Source of the DNA: Spirochaetia bacterium
GTDB taxonomy: Bacteria; Spirochaetota; Spirochaetia; CADAEX01
Assembly: GCA_017535435.1 (NCBI GenBank)
Contig: JAFXTY010000010.1
Location: 1-46,126 of the forward strand
DNA length: 46,126 bases
Reading direction: 5' to 3'
Shown here: positions 9,078 to 18,249 of the stretch, piece by piece
Position numbering within the stretch: position 1 is the stretch's first letter
Layout of the letters: the number at the start of each line of letters is the position of its first letter
Position numbers and translations under genes: made by a program
The notes under the pieces: generated by a model
What the model was told of the DNA's origin: nothing
Seen by the model: only the letters and a program-made list of their open reading frames with translations
The model's database searches: none

Positions 9078-11054
9078 ATGGGAAGAGTAATTGGTATTGA
9101 TCTTGGAACAACAAACTCGTGTGTTTCAGTTATGGAAGGTGGAGAACCTATTGTAATTGCAAACTCCGAAGGACAGCGGACAACCCCGTCTGTCGTGGCT
9201 TTTACAGACAAGGGCGATAGGCTTGTAGGCCAGCCGGCCAAGAACCAGATGGTTACAAACCCTGAGAACACAGTCTATTCAATCAAGCGGTTCATCGGAT
9301 GCAAATATGGCGAAATGGCCGCCGATGCAGCACTTATGCCATATAAGATGGAAGCCGGCCCTTCCAACGATATCAGAGTAAACATCAGAGGAAAGCAGTA
9401 CTCTGCACCAGAGATTTCTGCAGCAGTTCTCCAGAAGATGAAGAAGACTGCAGAGGATTATCTTGGTGAGCCTGTGACAGAAGCTGTAATCACAGTTCCT
9501 GCCTACTTCAACGACGCACAGCGTCAGGCAACCAAGGATGCAGGTAAGATTGCAGGCCTCGAGGTAAAGAGAATTGTAAATGAGCCTACAGCCGCATCCC
9601 TTTCCTACGGTTTCGGCAAGGACAAGAAAGAAGAGAAGATCGCAGTATACGACCTGGGCGGCGGTACATTCGATATCTCCATCCTGGAGCTGGGCGACGG
9701 CGTATTCGAGGTTAAGTCCACCAACGGCGATACCCATCTGGGAGGCGATAACTTTGACCAGGAAGTAATCCATTGGATGATCGACACATTCAAGGCTGAC
9801 ACCGGAATTGACCTGTCCAAGGACAGAATGGCACTTCAGCGGCTTAAAGAGGCTGCAGAGAAGGCTAAGATTGAGCTTTCAAGCGCTCAGTCCACAGAGA
9901 TCAACCTGCCCTTCATCACAGCAGATGCAACAGGCCCTAAACACCTTCAGATGTCACTTACCAGAGCTAAGTTCGAAGGTATGGTTGAGCACCTGATCAA
10001 TAAGACAAAGGAGCCATGTGTAAAGGCTCTTAAGGATGCAGGCCTTTCTGCCTCCGAGATTGACGAGGTTATCCTGGTAGGTGGTTCCACCAGAATCCCT
10101 GCTGTACAGACAATGGTAAAGCAGATCTTCGGCAAGGAGCCTAACAAGAGCGTCAACCCGGACGAGGTTGTAGCAATGGGCGCAGCAATCCAGGGCGGTA
10201 TCCTGGGCGGCGATGTAAAGGATATTCTGCTCCTTGATGTAACTCCGCTTTCACTGGGTATCGAGACCCTTGGCGGTGTATTCACAAAGCTGATTGAGCG
10301 GAACACAACTATTCCTACACGGAAGAGCCAGATATTCTCTACCGCAGCTGACGGCCAGACTGCAGTTTCCATCCATGTCCTCCAGGGTGAGCGTGAGATG
10401 GCTGCAAACAACAAGACACTGGGCAACTTTGACCTGGTAGGTATTCCACCGGCACCACGGGGAGTTCCACAGATCGAGGTTACATTCGATATCGATGCCA
10501 ACGGTATTGTCCATGTTTCTGCAAAGGATATGGCTACTGGAAAAGAGCAGAGCATCAAGATTGAGTCCTCCTCCGGACTTTCCGAGAGCGAGATTGACCG
10601 GATGGTCAAAGAGGCTGAGGCACATTCCGAGGAAGACAAGAAGGAAAGGGCAAGAATCGAGGTCAAGAACGAGGCTGACAGCATGATCTACCAGACCGAG
10701 AAATCCTTGAAGGACTACGGCGACAAGATCAGCGCAGACGAAAAGGCTAAGATTGAGGCTGCCCTCAAGGATCTTAAGGAAGCTGCAAAGACCGATAACA
10801 TCGATGACATAAAGGCTAAGATGGAGACTCTCAAGCAGTCTGCATATAAGCTGGCAGAGCAGATGTATGCCGCAAATGCTGCAAAGAATGGTGGTGCAAA
10901 CCCAGGTGCAGGCGCTTCAGGAGCAGGCCCGAATCCAGGAGCTGGTGCTCAGGGCGCAGGTCCTAACCCAGGTGCTGGTGCACAGGGTGCAGGCCCAAAG
11001 AGCGGCACAGTTGATGACGTAGACTTCGAAGTAGTGGACGACGACAAGAAATAA
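9078..11054 (+). CDS. dnaK: Chaperone DnaK (Hsp70) with a repeat-bearing C-terminus
   Basis: A 658-residue Hsp70. ATPase-domain signatures GIDLGTTNS (5-13), [11 protein letters not shown] and [11 protein letters not shown] are intact, followed by the peptide-binding domain and helical lid. The C-terminal tail carries three tandem 11-residue units NPGAGAxGAGP before the acidic end [14 protein letters not shown]. Such Gly/Ala/Pro-rich tails are known to vary between Hsp70s. AAGAAGGAAGG precedes the ATG. The last base of the stop is the first base of the dnaJ start codon (TAATG), so the pair is translationally coupled. Confidence 0.98.
   Translation: MGRVIGIDLGTTNSCVSVMEGGEPIVIANSEGQRTTPSVVAFTDKGDRLVGQPAKNQMVTNPENTVYSIKRFIGCKYGEMAADAALMPYKMEAGPSNDIRVNIRGKQYSAPEISAAVLQKMKKTAEDYLGEPVTEAVITVPAYFNDAQRQATKDAGKIAGLEVKRIVNEPTAASLSYGFGKDKKEEKIAVYDLGGGTFDISILELGDGVFEVKSTNGDTHLGGDNFDQEVIHWMIDTFKADTGIDLSKDRMALQRLKEAAEKAKIELSSAQSTEINLPFITADATGPKHLQMSLTRAKFEGMVEHLINKTKEPCVKALKDAGLSASEIDEVILVGGSTRIPAVQTMVKQIFGKEPNKSVNPDEVVAMGAAIQGGILGGDVKDILLLDVTPLSLGIETLGGVFTKLIERNTTIPTRKSQIFSTAADGQTAVSIHVLQGEREMAANNKTLGNFDLVGIPPAPRGVPQIEVTFDIDANGIVHVSAKDMATGKEQSIKIESSSGLSESEIDRMVKEAEAHSEEDKKERARIEVKNEADSMIYQTEKSLKDYGDKISADEKAKIEAALKDLKEAAKTDNIDDIKAKMETLKQSAYKLAEQMYAANAAKNGGANPGAGASGAGPNPGAGAQGAGPNPGAGAQGAGPKSGTVDDVDFEVVDDDKK
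10899..10997 (+). repeat. Three tandem 33-bp repeats inside dnaK
   Basis: In-frame units at 10899-10931, 10932-10964 and 10965-10997 each encode NPGAGA(S/Q)GAGP. The copies differ mostly at third codon positions, so they are not a very recent duplication. Copy number could vary between strains by slippage or recombination. Confidence 0.9.
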
Positions 11055-12187
11055 TGGCAACTAAGAGAGATTACTATGAGGTTTTGGGGGTGGAGAAATC
11101 TGCCTCCAAAGAAGACATTAAAAAAGCTTACAGAAAGCTGGCTATCAAATACCATCCCGACAGGAATGCCGGAAACCCCGAGGCCGAGGAGAAGTTCAAG
11201 GAAGCAACCGAGGCCTACGAGGTGCTTGGAGATGATAAGAAGCGCCAGGCCTACGACCAGTTCGGCTTTGCTGGGGTAGATGGCAACATGGGTGCAGGTG
11301 GAGCACATGATTACTCCAACGTATTCCATGATTTCCAGGATATCTTCGGCGGCGATTTCTCCATCTTCGACACTTTCTTCGGCGGTGGCGGCAGCTCCAG
11401 AGGTGGTCGTGGCTACGGCGGACAGTACCGCGGTGCAGACCTCAGGTATAACCTGGACATCTCCTTCAAGGATGCTGTCTATGGTACCAAAGTAGAAATC
11501 TCTTATAACAGAAATGTAAGCTGCACAGAGTGTGGCGGTACCGGCTCTGCCGCCGGCTCAGGACGCAAGAGGTGTCCAACCTGCGGCGGAACTGGCCAGG
11601 TACGCCGGAGCTCCGGCTTCTTCTCTCTCGCATCAACATGCTCAACATGCCATGGCGAGGGATCCATCATAGAAAAGCCCTGCAGCCACTGCGGCGGCAG
11701 CGGCGTGAACCGCAAGGTTCAGAAGATCAAGGTAACTATCCCGGCTGGAATAGAGCCGGACAAGCAGATAAGCATACCTGGCCAGGGCGATGCCGGGCCT
11801 GCAGGCGGTGTACCAGGAGACCTTTACGTATTTGTAAATGTGCGGCCTCATGAGTACTTTGAGCGCAACGGCAACGACCTTTACTGCATGGTGCCTATAA
11901 ACGTGGCCCAGGCATCGCTGGGCTGCAGCATAAATGTGGACACACTTGACGAGAAGAAGGTGAAGCTCAAGATTCCGGCAGGAATCCAGAACGGCAAACT
12001 GCTGCGCCTTAAAGGGGAGGGTGTGCCATATCTTCATAATCCTAATAAGAAGGGCGATCTTTATATCAAGATCCAGATTGTGACACCGGAGCGTCTCTCC
12101 TCCAAGGCCAAGGCCCTTATGGAAGAGCTTTCCCAGCAGCTGGGTGAGAACGAGAACCCCAAGCCGGTACGGCTTTCCTCAATATAA
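11054..12187 (+). CDS. dnaJ: Chaperone DnaJ (Hsp40, type I)
   Basis: A 377-residue co-chaperone that stimulates DnaK ATP hydrolysis and delivers substrates. The J domain is at 1-70 with HPD at 34-36. A Gly/Phe-rich region follows (about 75-130, rich in FGG and GRGGYGG). The zinc domain has four CxxCxGxG-type motifs: [32 protein letters not shown]. The C-terminal substrate-binding domain ([17 protein letters not shown]) is complete. Its position after grpE and dnaK completes the Hsp70 set in one transcript. Confidence 0.97.
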   Translation: MATKRDYYEVLGVEKSASKEDIKKAYRKLAIKYHPDRNAGNPEAEEKFKEATEAYEVLGDDKKRQAYDQFGFAGVDGNMGAGGAHDYSNVFHDFQDIFGGDFSIFDTFFGGGGSSRGGRGYGGQYRGADLRYNLDISFKDAVYGTKVEISYNRNVSCTECGGTGSAAGSGRKRCPTCGGTGQVRRSSGFFSLASTCSTCHGEGSIIEKPCSHCGGSGVNRKVQKIKVTIPAGIEPDKQISIPGQGDAGPAGGVPGDLYVFVNVRPHEYFERNGNDLYCMVPINVAQASLGCSINVDTLDEKKVKLKIPAGIQNGKLLRLKGEGVPYLHNPNKKGDLYIKIQIVTPERLSSKAKALMEELSQQLGENENPKPVRLSSI

Positions 12188-12190
12188 ACG

Positions 12191-13408
12191 GTGCCTATGG
12201 CTGAAGACCGCTCCCGATGCTACAAAGTAAGCGAGATCACTAAATGCATCAAGGACTGTCTGGAGGATCAGTTCTGTTCTGTCCAGATAGAGGGAGAGGT
12301 TTCCAGCTTCAAGCTTTCAAGCACAGGACATTATTACTTTACTCTTAAAGATGCTTCTGCAGCCATAAATGCAGTTCTGTTCTCCAGATCTGTCAAGAAC
12401 GCAGGCTATCTTCCAAAGGATGGGGATATGGTTGTGGTCACAGGCAGTGTGTCGGTCTATGCCAGGAGCGGAAGCTATCAGGTTATCTGTTCCCACATAG
12501 AGAACAAGGAGAAGCAGGGCGACATCTTTGCCGAGCTGAAAAAGCGGTATGAAAGGCTTAAGGCCGAGGGACTTTTCGACGAAGCCCGTAAACGGCCTAT
12601 TCCATCATATCCTAAGCGCATCGGGGTAGTCACATCCCCCAGCGGCGCCGCCATCAGGGATATCCTGAGGGTACTCAAACGGCGGAACAATACCATAGAC
12701 GTGGTCATCCTGCCTGCGCCGGTGCAGGGGGACGAGGCCGCACCTGTCATAGCGGCCCAGATCAGGCGGGCCAATATGTTCAGACTGTGCGATGTGCTTC
12801 TGGTGTCCCGGGGCGGCGGTGCGCCGGAGGACCTCTTGCCATTCTCAGACGAGGAAGTTGTCCGGGCTGTTGCTGCTTCCCAGATTCCTACTATTTCTGC
12901 GGTAGGACACGAGATAGATATGGTTCTTACAGACCATGCCGCAGACCTCAGGGCCCCTACACCCTCTGCCGCCGCCGAGGTTGTATCCCAGGAGGCAGAG
13001 AATGTCAAAGACAGGATCAAGGAATACAGCCAGGGGATAAGAGATGAGATTCTGGAACGGCTTGACAGTGCCCGCCTGGTTCTGGAGGATAATTCCAAGG
13101 AGAGCCTTAAGAAGAGCTTGGTAGGCTTTCTGGACGATATGCACCAGAGACTTGATGATGAGCACGAGGATCTTTGCCGGACAGTAAAGGATGTCCTCAA
13201 GGACAGCCGTCATCGTCTTGAGCTCCTTTCCGAAGGCTTAAAGGCATCTTCTCCTGCGTCAATCTTAAAGCGGGGATATGCTGCAGTATATAATAAGAGT
13301 GCAGACCAGTATGCTGGCTCTGCTGCTTCCATCAAGGCCGGAGACCGGCTGAATATCACCTTCTGGGATGGCACAGCAGCTGCCGTTGCCGAGAAACAGG
13401 GAGAGTAA
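12191..13408 (+). CDS. xseA: Exodeoxyribonuclease VII large subunit
   Basis: A protein of up to 405 residues, a little shorter than E. coli XseA (456). The N-terminal OB-fold region is followed by the catalytic domain with the family blocks GVVTSPSGAAIRDIL, SRGGGAPEDLLPF, AVGHEIDMVLTDHAADLRAPTPSAAAE and a coiled-coil region. It degrades single-stranded DNA with the small subunit encoded next. The start may be GTG at 12191 or ATG at 12197, two codons later; neither has a strong ribosome site, and coupling to dnaJ (stop 12187) is likely. Confidence 0.95.
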   Translation: MPMAEDRSRCYKVSEITKCIKDCLEDQFCSVQIEGEVSSFKLSSTGHYYFTLKDASAAINAVLFSRSVKNAGYLPKDGDMVVVTGSVSVYARSGSYQVICSHIENKEKQGDIFAELKKRYERLKAEGLFDEARKRPIPSYPKRIGVVTSPSGAAIRDILRVLKRRNNTIDVVILPAPVQGDEAAPVIAAQIRRANMFRLCDVLLVSRGGGAPEDLLPFSDEEVVRAVAASQIPTISAVGHEIDMVLTDHAADLRAPTPSAAAEVVSQEAENVKDRIKEYSQGIRDEILERLDSARLVLEDNSKESLKKSLVGFLDDMHQRLDDEHEDLCRTVKDVLKDSRHRLELLSEGLKASSPASILKRGYAAVYNKSADQYAGSAASIKAGDRLNITFWDGTAAAVAEKQGE

Positions 13409-13410
13409 TT

Positions 13411-13653
13411 ATGAGCTTTGAAGAGAAATTAAACCGGCTTGAAGAGATCAACAATGATATGAAGGATGGGGATGTTCCTATCGAAAAAGCGATGAAGCTC
13501 TTTGAAGAGGGAATCAAACTGGCATCATCCCTGGAGAAGGAGCTTGGCAAGATGGAAAGGAAGGTGGAGATTCTCATCAACAAGCCTGACACCCCGGAAG
13601 AGGAGCCTAAGCTTGAGCTTTTTACTGATGTTGACGAGGAAGATAAGGATTAA
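13411..13653 (+). CDS. xseB: Exodeoxyribonuclease VII small subunit
   Basis: An 80-residue helical protein with the XseB core FEEKLNRLEEINNDMKDGDVPIEKAM and FEEGIKL. It starts 2 bp after the xseA stop, and the two subunits form the nuclease. The last 4 bp overlap the 3' end of the convergent DUF192 gene, so no terminator fits between them. Confidence 0.95.
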   Translation: MSFEEKLNRLEEINNDMKDGDVPIEKAMKLFEEGIKLASSLEKELGKMERKVEILINKPDTPEEEPKLELFTDVDEEDKD

Positions 13654-14081
13654 GGCCTTATAAATTCCACTTTATCGCCTTCCTTTATACCATGTCTCTG
13701 GAAGGCTCCCTGATTCACCTCTAAGACATATCTGACCGAATATCTTGACTCCACAATCCTTGTGGAAAGTGGTTCCATATCGTATATCTCCCGTATGGTC
13801 CCATCGGTGGCGATATATGCTAATGAGATTGGGATTTTGGTGTTTTTCATCCAGAAGGATTTCCTTGAATCCCGGTCGTAGACAAAAAGCATTCCCTTAT
13901 CCTCATCCAGGCTTTCCCGACCCATAAGACCTTTCTCCTGGGTCTCCCGGGTATCGGCTATCTCCACAGTGATTTTCCACTGATTTATCTTGATATCTTG
14001 GGTCTTGAGGACATCACTTTTCTTGCAGGAAAATGAAAAAAATACAATCAGCAGTACTAAAACGAGACGATAAATTTTCAT
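13650..14081 (-). CDS. DUF192 family lipoprotein
   Basis: A 143-residue protein with a lipoprotein signal peptide (hydrophobic residues 6-17, lipobox FSFSC with Cys 19), then a DUF192 domain: ETQEKGLMGRESLDEDKGMLFVYD, FWMKNTKIPISLAYIATDGTI, and RYVLEVNQGAFQRHGIKEGDKV. DUF192 proteins are small secreted or periplasmic beta proteins of unknown function, here predicted to be anchored in a membrane. Convergent with xseB and divergent from the alarmone synthetase gene. Confidence 0.88.
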   Translation of the reverse strand: MKIYRLVLVLLIVFFSFSCKKSDVLKTQDIKINQWKITVEIADTRETQEKGLMGRESLDEDKGMLFVYDRDSRKSFWMKNTKIPISLAYIATDGTIREIYDMEPLSTRIVESRYSVRYVLEVNQGAFQRHGIKEGDKVEFIRP

Positions 14082-14144
14082 ATCTATAGTTTAGACTAAG
14101 AAATATAGGTTGTCAAATCAGGTTTTATATCGTACCTTTTAATT

Positions 14145-14840
14145 ATGATAGATTTCAAGAAAATGCTTCTTGCTTTGATGCCCAAGACTAAAATCAGGGA
14201 TTGGATGAGCAAGAATGCCCTGCCATATAGAGAACTGATGGCATACTACAAGTGTGCAATGATGGGTATGGAGACCAAATTCAGGGTCCTGGACGAGGAG
14301 CTTTCCCTCAAATATGACCACAACCCCATTGAATCCATAGAATCCAGGCTTAAATCCCCGGAGAGTCTCTTTGACAAGCTGGACCGGCGTGGACTGCCCA
14401 TGAGCACCGAGAGCATAGAGAAGAATATCTTCGATATAGCAGGGGTGAGGGTGATCTGCTCCTATCCATCTGATATCTACATGCTGTCCGAGGCTCTCCT
14501 TAAGCAGGATGACATCAAGCTGGTGGAGAAGAAGGACTACATCAAGAATCCTAAGCCCAACGGATACAGGAGCCTACATCTTATCATAGAGATACCTATA
14601 TTCCTCCACGACCGGAAGAAGATGATGAAGGTGGAGGTGCAGCTCAGGACCATCTCCATGGACTGGTGGGCAAGCCTTGAGCACAAGATACGCTATAAGA
14701 AGAATATTCCTCAGGATGTGGCAGACCAGATCTGGAACGACCTTTATCAGTGTGCCGAAGTCAGCGCTGAGCTGGACCGGCGGATGGAGGCTATCCAGAA
14801 CAAGGTGGACGAGTACGCCCAGCAGGAACAGCAACAATAA
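14145..14840 (+). CDS. Small alarmone synthetase (RelQ/YjbM-like, ppGpp synthetase)
   Basis: A 231-residue protein with only a RelA/SpoT-type synthetase domain and no HD hydrolase, TGS or ACT domains. Key blocks are IESRLKSPESLFDKL (ATP-side), NIFDIAGVRVICSYPSDIYML with the catalytic-strand aspartate, KDYIKNPKPNGYRSLHLI (GDP-binding G-loop NGYRSLH), and VQLRTISMDWWASLEHKIRYKK (conserved ExQ-like and H-x-x-Y region). It would make (p)ppGpp or related alarmones. The start is uncertain: the ATG at 14145 has no clear ribosome site. Confidence 0.9.
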   Translation: MIDFKKMLLALMPKTKIRDWMSKNALPYRELMAYYKCAMMGMETKFRVLDEELSLKYDHNPIESIESRLKSPESLFDKLDRRGLPMSTESIEKNIFDIAGVRVICSYPSDIYMLSEALLKQDDIKLVEKKDYIKNPKPNGYRSLHLIIEIPIFLHDRKKMMKVEVQLRTISMDWWASLEHKIRYKKNIPQDVADQIWNDLYQCAEVSAELDRRMEAIQNKVDEYAQQEQQQ

Positions 14841-14913
14841 TTATTTTTATTATAGTAATTGATATTAAACCTCAAAAAGAGTAAAATAACCCGAAATTAT
14901 TGGAGGTAATAGA

Positions 14914-16926
14914 ATGTTACTCGCACTTATTGCCGTGCTTGCAGCTGCATTTGGCCTTTGCGTCGCATTCGTGCTCGCAAAATGGATCGGATCATGTGAT
15001 GCCGGCACAGACAGAATGAAAGAGATCTCCGGATTCATCAGAGAAGGAGCTTTCGCTTTCTTGAAGAGAGAATACAAGTCAATGGCTATCGTTATTGTAG
15101 TTCTCTTTATTGTTATTGGAATTGCACTCGACTTTACTACAGCTGTTCTGTATCTTTTCGGTGCCCTGCTTTCAGTTCTTGCCGGATTCTTCGGTATGAA
15201 CGTAGCTACAAAGGGTAACGTGCGCACAGCAGCAGCAGCTAAAGATTCCGGAATGAACAAGGCCCTCAAGGTGGCATTCAGATCCGGTGCAGTTATGGGA
15301 CTTTGTGTTTCCGGCCTGGGACTTCTTGGTGTCGGTATTGTAGTTACCTGCCTTGACCTGGCAACAGTGACACAGTGCATCACCGGTTTCGGTTTCGGAG
15401 CATCTTCCATGGCTCTCTTCGGCCGTGTAGGTGGCGGTATCTATACAAAGGCAGCAGACGTAGGAGCTGACCTGGTAGGTAAGGTAGAGGCTGGAATCCC
15501 TGAGGACGACCCACGTAACCCGGCAGTTATCGCAGATAACGTAGGAGACAACGTAGGTGACGTTGCAGGTATGGGTTCAGACCTGTTTGAGTCCTATGTA
15601 GGATCTATCATCTCTGTGATTACCCTGGCAGCTGTTGCAGCAGCCAACAACCCATTCGGTTTCTCCAAAGAGACAGCAGCTGTATTCCCACTTATCATTG
15701 CAGCAATCGGTATTGTTGCATCTGTAATCGGAATCCTTGGTGTCAAGGGTAAAGAGGGACAGAACCCTGCTGCAGCTCTCAACATGGGAACATATCTCAG
15801 CGGTATCGTTGTAATTATCGCTGCTATCATCCTTTCTAAGGCTATGCTGGGAACATTCAACTATGCATGGTCAATCATCGCAGGTCTTATCGTAGGTATC
15901 GCAATCGGAAAGGTTACCGAGATCTACACATCTGCAGATTACAAATATGTAAAGAAAATCGGCGAGCAGTCACAGACTGGTGCAGCTACAACCATCATCT
16001 CCGGTCTCGGAGTTGGTATGATGTCCACACTGTGGCCTATCATCTTCGTATGTATCGGTGTATTCGTAGCATATAAGTTCGGCGGAATGTACGGAATCGC
16101 ACTTTCTGCAGTTGGTATGCTCTCCACAACAGGTATGACAGTTGCAGTTGATGCATACGGTCCTGTATCCGACAACGCCGGTGGAATCTCCGAGATGTCT
16201 GAGCTTCCAGAGGGCGTAAGAAAGATCACAGATACCCTGGACTCTGTAGGTAACACCACAGCAGCTATCGGAAAAGGCTTTGCAATCGGTTCCGCAGCTC
16301 TTACAGCACTGGCTCTGTTCGTTGCTTACGCTGCAGTTTCCAACCTCAAGGCTATCGACCTTTTGAACCCAATCGTAGTTGTAGGTCTCTTCATCGGATC
16401 TATGCTGCCATTCCTCTTCTCTGCAATGACAATGAACTCCGTAGGAAAGGCTGCCAACCAGATGATCGAAGAAGTAAGACGCCAGTTCAGAGAGGACAAG
16501 GGAATCATGGCTGGAACATCCAAGCCAGACTACAAGCGCTGTGTATCTATCTCCACAGGAGCTGCTCTTAAAGAGATGATCATGCCTGGTGTTATGGCAA
16601 TCGTTGCTCCTATCGCAGTAGGAATCATCCTTGGACCAGCTGCCCTGGGCGGAATGCTGGCTGGATCTCTTGCTGCAGGTGTTCTCCTTGCTATCATGAT
16701 GGCTAACGCTGGTGGAGCATGGGACAATGCCAAGAAGTATATCGAAGGCGGCGCTTACGGCGGAAAGGGTTCTGAGACCCACAAGGCTGCAGTTGTCGGC
16801 GATACTGTTGGTGACCCGTTCAAGGATACATCCGGTCCTTCCATCAACATCCTTATCAAGCTGATGACAATCATCGCAGTAGTATTTGCTCCGCTGTTTG
16901 TTCAGATCGGCGGTCTTCTTAAATAA
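14914..16926 (+). CDS. hppA: Membrane-bound ion-translocating pyrophosphatase, K+-dependent type
   Basis: A 670-residue polytopic protein that couples PPi hydrolysis to H+ and/or Na+ pumping. The active-site blocks are [35 protein letters not shown] (split over the two conserved Asp-rich motifs), [13 protein letters not shown], and the C-terminal [14 protein letters not shown]. The segment [15 protein letters not shown] has Ala where K+-independent enzymes carry Lys (GNTTKA), so this belongs to the K+-dependent subfamily, which includes the Na+ pumps. GGAGG at 14901-14905 sets the ATG at 14914. A strong terminator follows. Confidence 0.95.
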   Translation: MLLALIAVLAAAFGLCVAFVLAKWIGSCDAGTDRMKEISGFIREGAFAFLKREYKSMAIVIVVLFIVIGIALDFTTAVLYLFGALLSVLAGFFGMNVATKGNVRTAAAAKDSGMNKALKVAFRSGAVMGLCVSGLGLLGVGIVVTCLDLATVTQCITGFGFGASSMALFGRVGGGIYTKAADVGADLVGKVEAGIPEDDPRNPAVIADNVGDNVGDVAGMGSDLFESYVGSIISVITLAAVAAANNPFGFSKETAAVFPLIIAAIGIVASVIGILGVKGKEGQNPAAALNMGTYLSGIVVIIAAIILSKAMLGTFNYAWSIIAGLIVGIAIGKVTEIYTSADYKYVKKIGEQSQTGAATTIISGLGVGMMSTLWPIIFVCIGVFVAYKFGGMYGIALSAVGMLSTTGMTVAVDAYGPVSDNAGGISEMSELPEGVRKITDTLDSVGNTTAAIGKGFAIGSAALTALALFVAYAAVSNLKAIDLLNPIVVVGLFIGSMLPFLFSAMTMNSVGKAANQMIEEVRRQFREDKGIMAGTSKPDYKRCVSISTGAALKEMIMPGVMAIVAPIAVGIILGPAALGGMLAGSLAAGVLLAIMMANAGGAWDNAKKYIEGGAYGGKGSETHKAAVVGDTVGDPFKDTSGPSINILIKLMTIIAVVFAPLFVQIGGLLK

Positions 16927-16954
16927 GCTGCAAGTTTAGAAAACGGTTTTTAAT

Positions 16955-16987
16955 AAAAAGGGCGTCTTAACCGACGCCCTTTTTTTT
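16955..16987. terminator. Bidirectional terminator between hppA and the kinase-like gene
   Basis: AGGGCGTC (16959-16966) pairs with GACGCCCT (16973-16980) around TTAACC. A T-run at 16981-16987 serves hppA, and an A-run before the stem gives a U-run on the other strand for the convergent gene ending at 17002. Confidence 0.92.
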
Positions 16988-17001
16988 GCTTTGTACTATT
17001 C

Positions 17002-17583
17002 TTAAATGACTATGATCATGAGGCCGGTGACCAGCGGGATAAGCAGGTTGTCGTAGTCCTTGATGGGCAGAAGCTCTGTTAATGTTGCAGCCAGAGCTAC
17101 AGCTGTTGTCTTTGTAACGCTGCAGCCTGTGGCGTGGAAAGCCAGTGCAAACACGGTGGCAAAGCAGGCGGCTGAACCGGCCCAAGTCTTGTTTGTGTAT
17201 GGAATCTTGGTCTTGCCGAAGCTTTTACCAACCAGGCAGGCGGCAGTGTCGCCGAAAGCCAGGGAGTAGATAGCTATTGCAGCTGCCGGCATAGGGTAGA
17301 GAGCCAGTGCTCCCATAGCTCCCAGGGCCAGTGTGACTGGGGCTTTTGCAAAGTGGATCATGTCCTGGCTGCGGAACGCCCTTGCTTTTATTTCGGAAAA
17401 AACTGGCACGTAATGGCCGGTCAGCCGCTGGAATTCGGACCAGGAGTAGATGATAATTCCTGCAGTCAGAAGGAAATAGGCCAGGGAATAGCTGTAGCCG
17501 GCAATGAATGGGACAAATACTATAAGTGAATGTATAATCTTTCTGCATGCTTCCTGCTGCATGACAGTAATAATTCTCTGCAT
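17002..17583 (-). CDS. CTP-dependent polyprenol/diacylglycerol kinase-like membrane protein (dolichol kinase family)
   Basis: A 193-residue protein with about six membrane segments. The C-terminal half has the motif set of the dolichol kinase/phytol kinase/SEC59 group: SLAFGDTAACLVGKSFGKTKIP, NKTWAGSAACFATVF and LLPIKDYDNLLIPL, which resembles the CTP-binding region of CDP-diglyceride synthetases. It likely phosphorylates a lipid alcohol (undecaprenol or diacylglycerol); the substrate is inferred from the family only. Divergent from the phosphoribosyltransferase operon and convergent with hppA. Confidence 0.78.
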   Translation of the reverse strand: MQRIITVMQQEACRKIIHSLIVFVPFIAGYSYSLAYFLLTAGIIIYSWSEFQRLTGHYVPVFSEIKARAFRSQDMIHFAKAPVTLALGAMGALALYPMPAAAIAIYSLAFGDTAACLVGKSFGKTKIPYTNKTWAGSAACFATVFALAFHATGCSVTKTTAVALAATLTELLPIKDYDNLLIPLVTGLMIIVI

Positions 17584-17637
17584 ACCTATTTAATCGGCAG
17601 TTTTTTTAAAATAATTAAATTAATAAGTAAATATCAA

Positions 17638-17666
17638 TTGTGTTTTTATCACTGTTATTATAAAAT
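17638..17666 (+). promoter_or_regulatory. Probable sigma-70 promoter of the phosphoribosyltransferase/ECF operon
   Basis: TTGTGT at 17638-17643 and TAAAAT at 17661-17666 with a 17-bp spacer, in the AT-rich divergent gap. A strong ribosome site (GGAGGGGG, 17674-17681) follows, in front of the ATG at 17686. Confidence 0.5.
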
Positions 17667-17685
17667 TTATATATAGGAGGGGGTT

Positions 17686-18240
17686 ATGGGCAAGTATTAT
17701 GAGATGAACATCGTGGGCTGCATCCGCCGGCTTCCCATTGTGCGAATAGAAGATAATCTGGATATCGCAAGCTTTGTCCTCTTGGGCGATGCTGAGCTGG
17801 TTGTAAAGGCTGCCCAGGTGATGGATGGCAAACTGCCGGAGGCTGATTATCTTATCACTGCTGAGGCCAAGGGTATTCCTCTGGTGCAGGAGCTGGCCCG
17901 TCTCCGGGGAATGAAACGCTATTTTGTGGCACGGAAAAGTGTCAAGCCATATATGACAGACCCATTTGTCACCGAGGTCTATTCCATTACTACCAAGAAA
18001 AAGCAGATTCTATGCCTGGACAAGGAGGAGAGCGATCTAATCAAGGGAAAGCGGATCCTTATTGTGGATGATGTTATCAGCACAGGTGAGTCTCTTAAGG
18101 CTATGGAGACCCTGGTGGAGAAGGCCGGTGGCAACATAGTGGGCAAGGCCTGCATCCTGGCCGAAGGGGATGCCAAGAACCGGAAGGATATAATTTATCT
18201 TGAGGCACTCCCTGTTTTCCCAGTTGTTTCAGACAGATAG
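17686..18240 (+). CDS. Purine/pyrimidine phosphoribosyltransferase-like protein
   Basis: A 184-residue type I phosphoribosyltransferase. The PRPP-binding loop is ILIVDDVISTGESLKAME (about residues 124-141), with the two acidic residues of strand 3 and the STGES phosphate loop. Upstream are the flexible hood region and ITAEAKGIPLVQELARLRG, similar to adenine phosphoribosyltransferases. It should convert a free base plus PRPP to a nucleotide. The exact base is not readable: adenine, xanthine or an analogue is possible. First gene of a five-gene unit with an ECF transporter and a creatininase-family hydrolase, which suggests salvage of an imported compound. Confidence 0.82.
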   Translation: MGKYYEMNIVGCIRRLPIVRIEDNLDIASFVLLGDAELVVKAAQVMDGKLPEADYLITAEAKGIPLVQELARLRGMKRYFVARKSVKPYMTDPFVTEVYSITTKKKQILCLDKEESDLIKGKRILIVDDVISTGESLKAMETLVEKAGGNIVGKACILAEGDAKNRKDIIYLEALPVFPVVSDR

Positions 18241-18249
18241 GCGCAGTAA

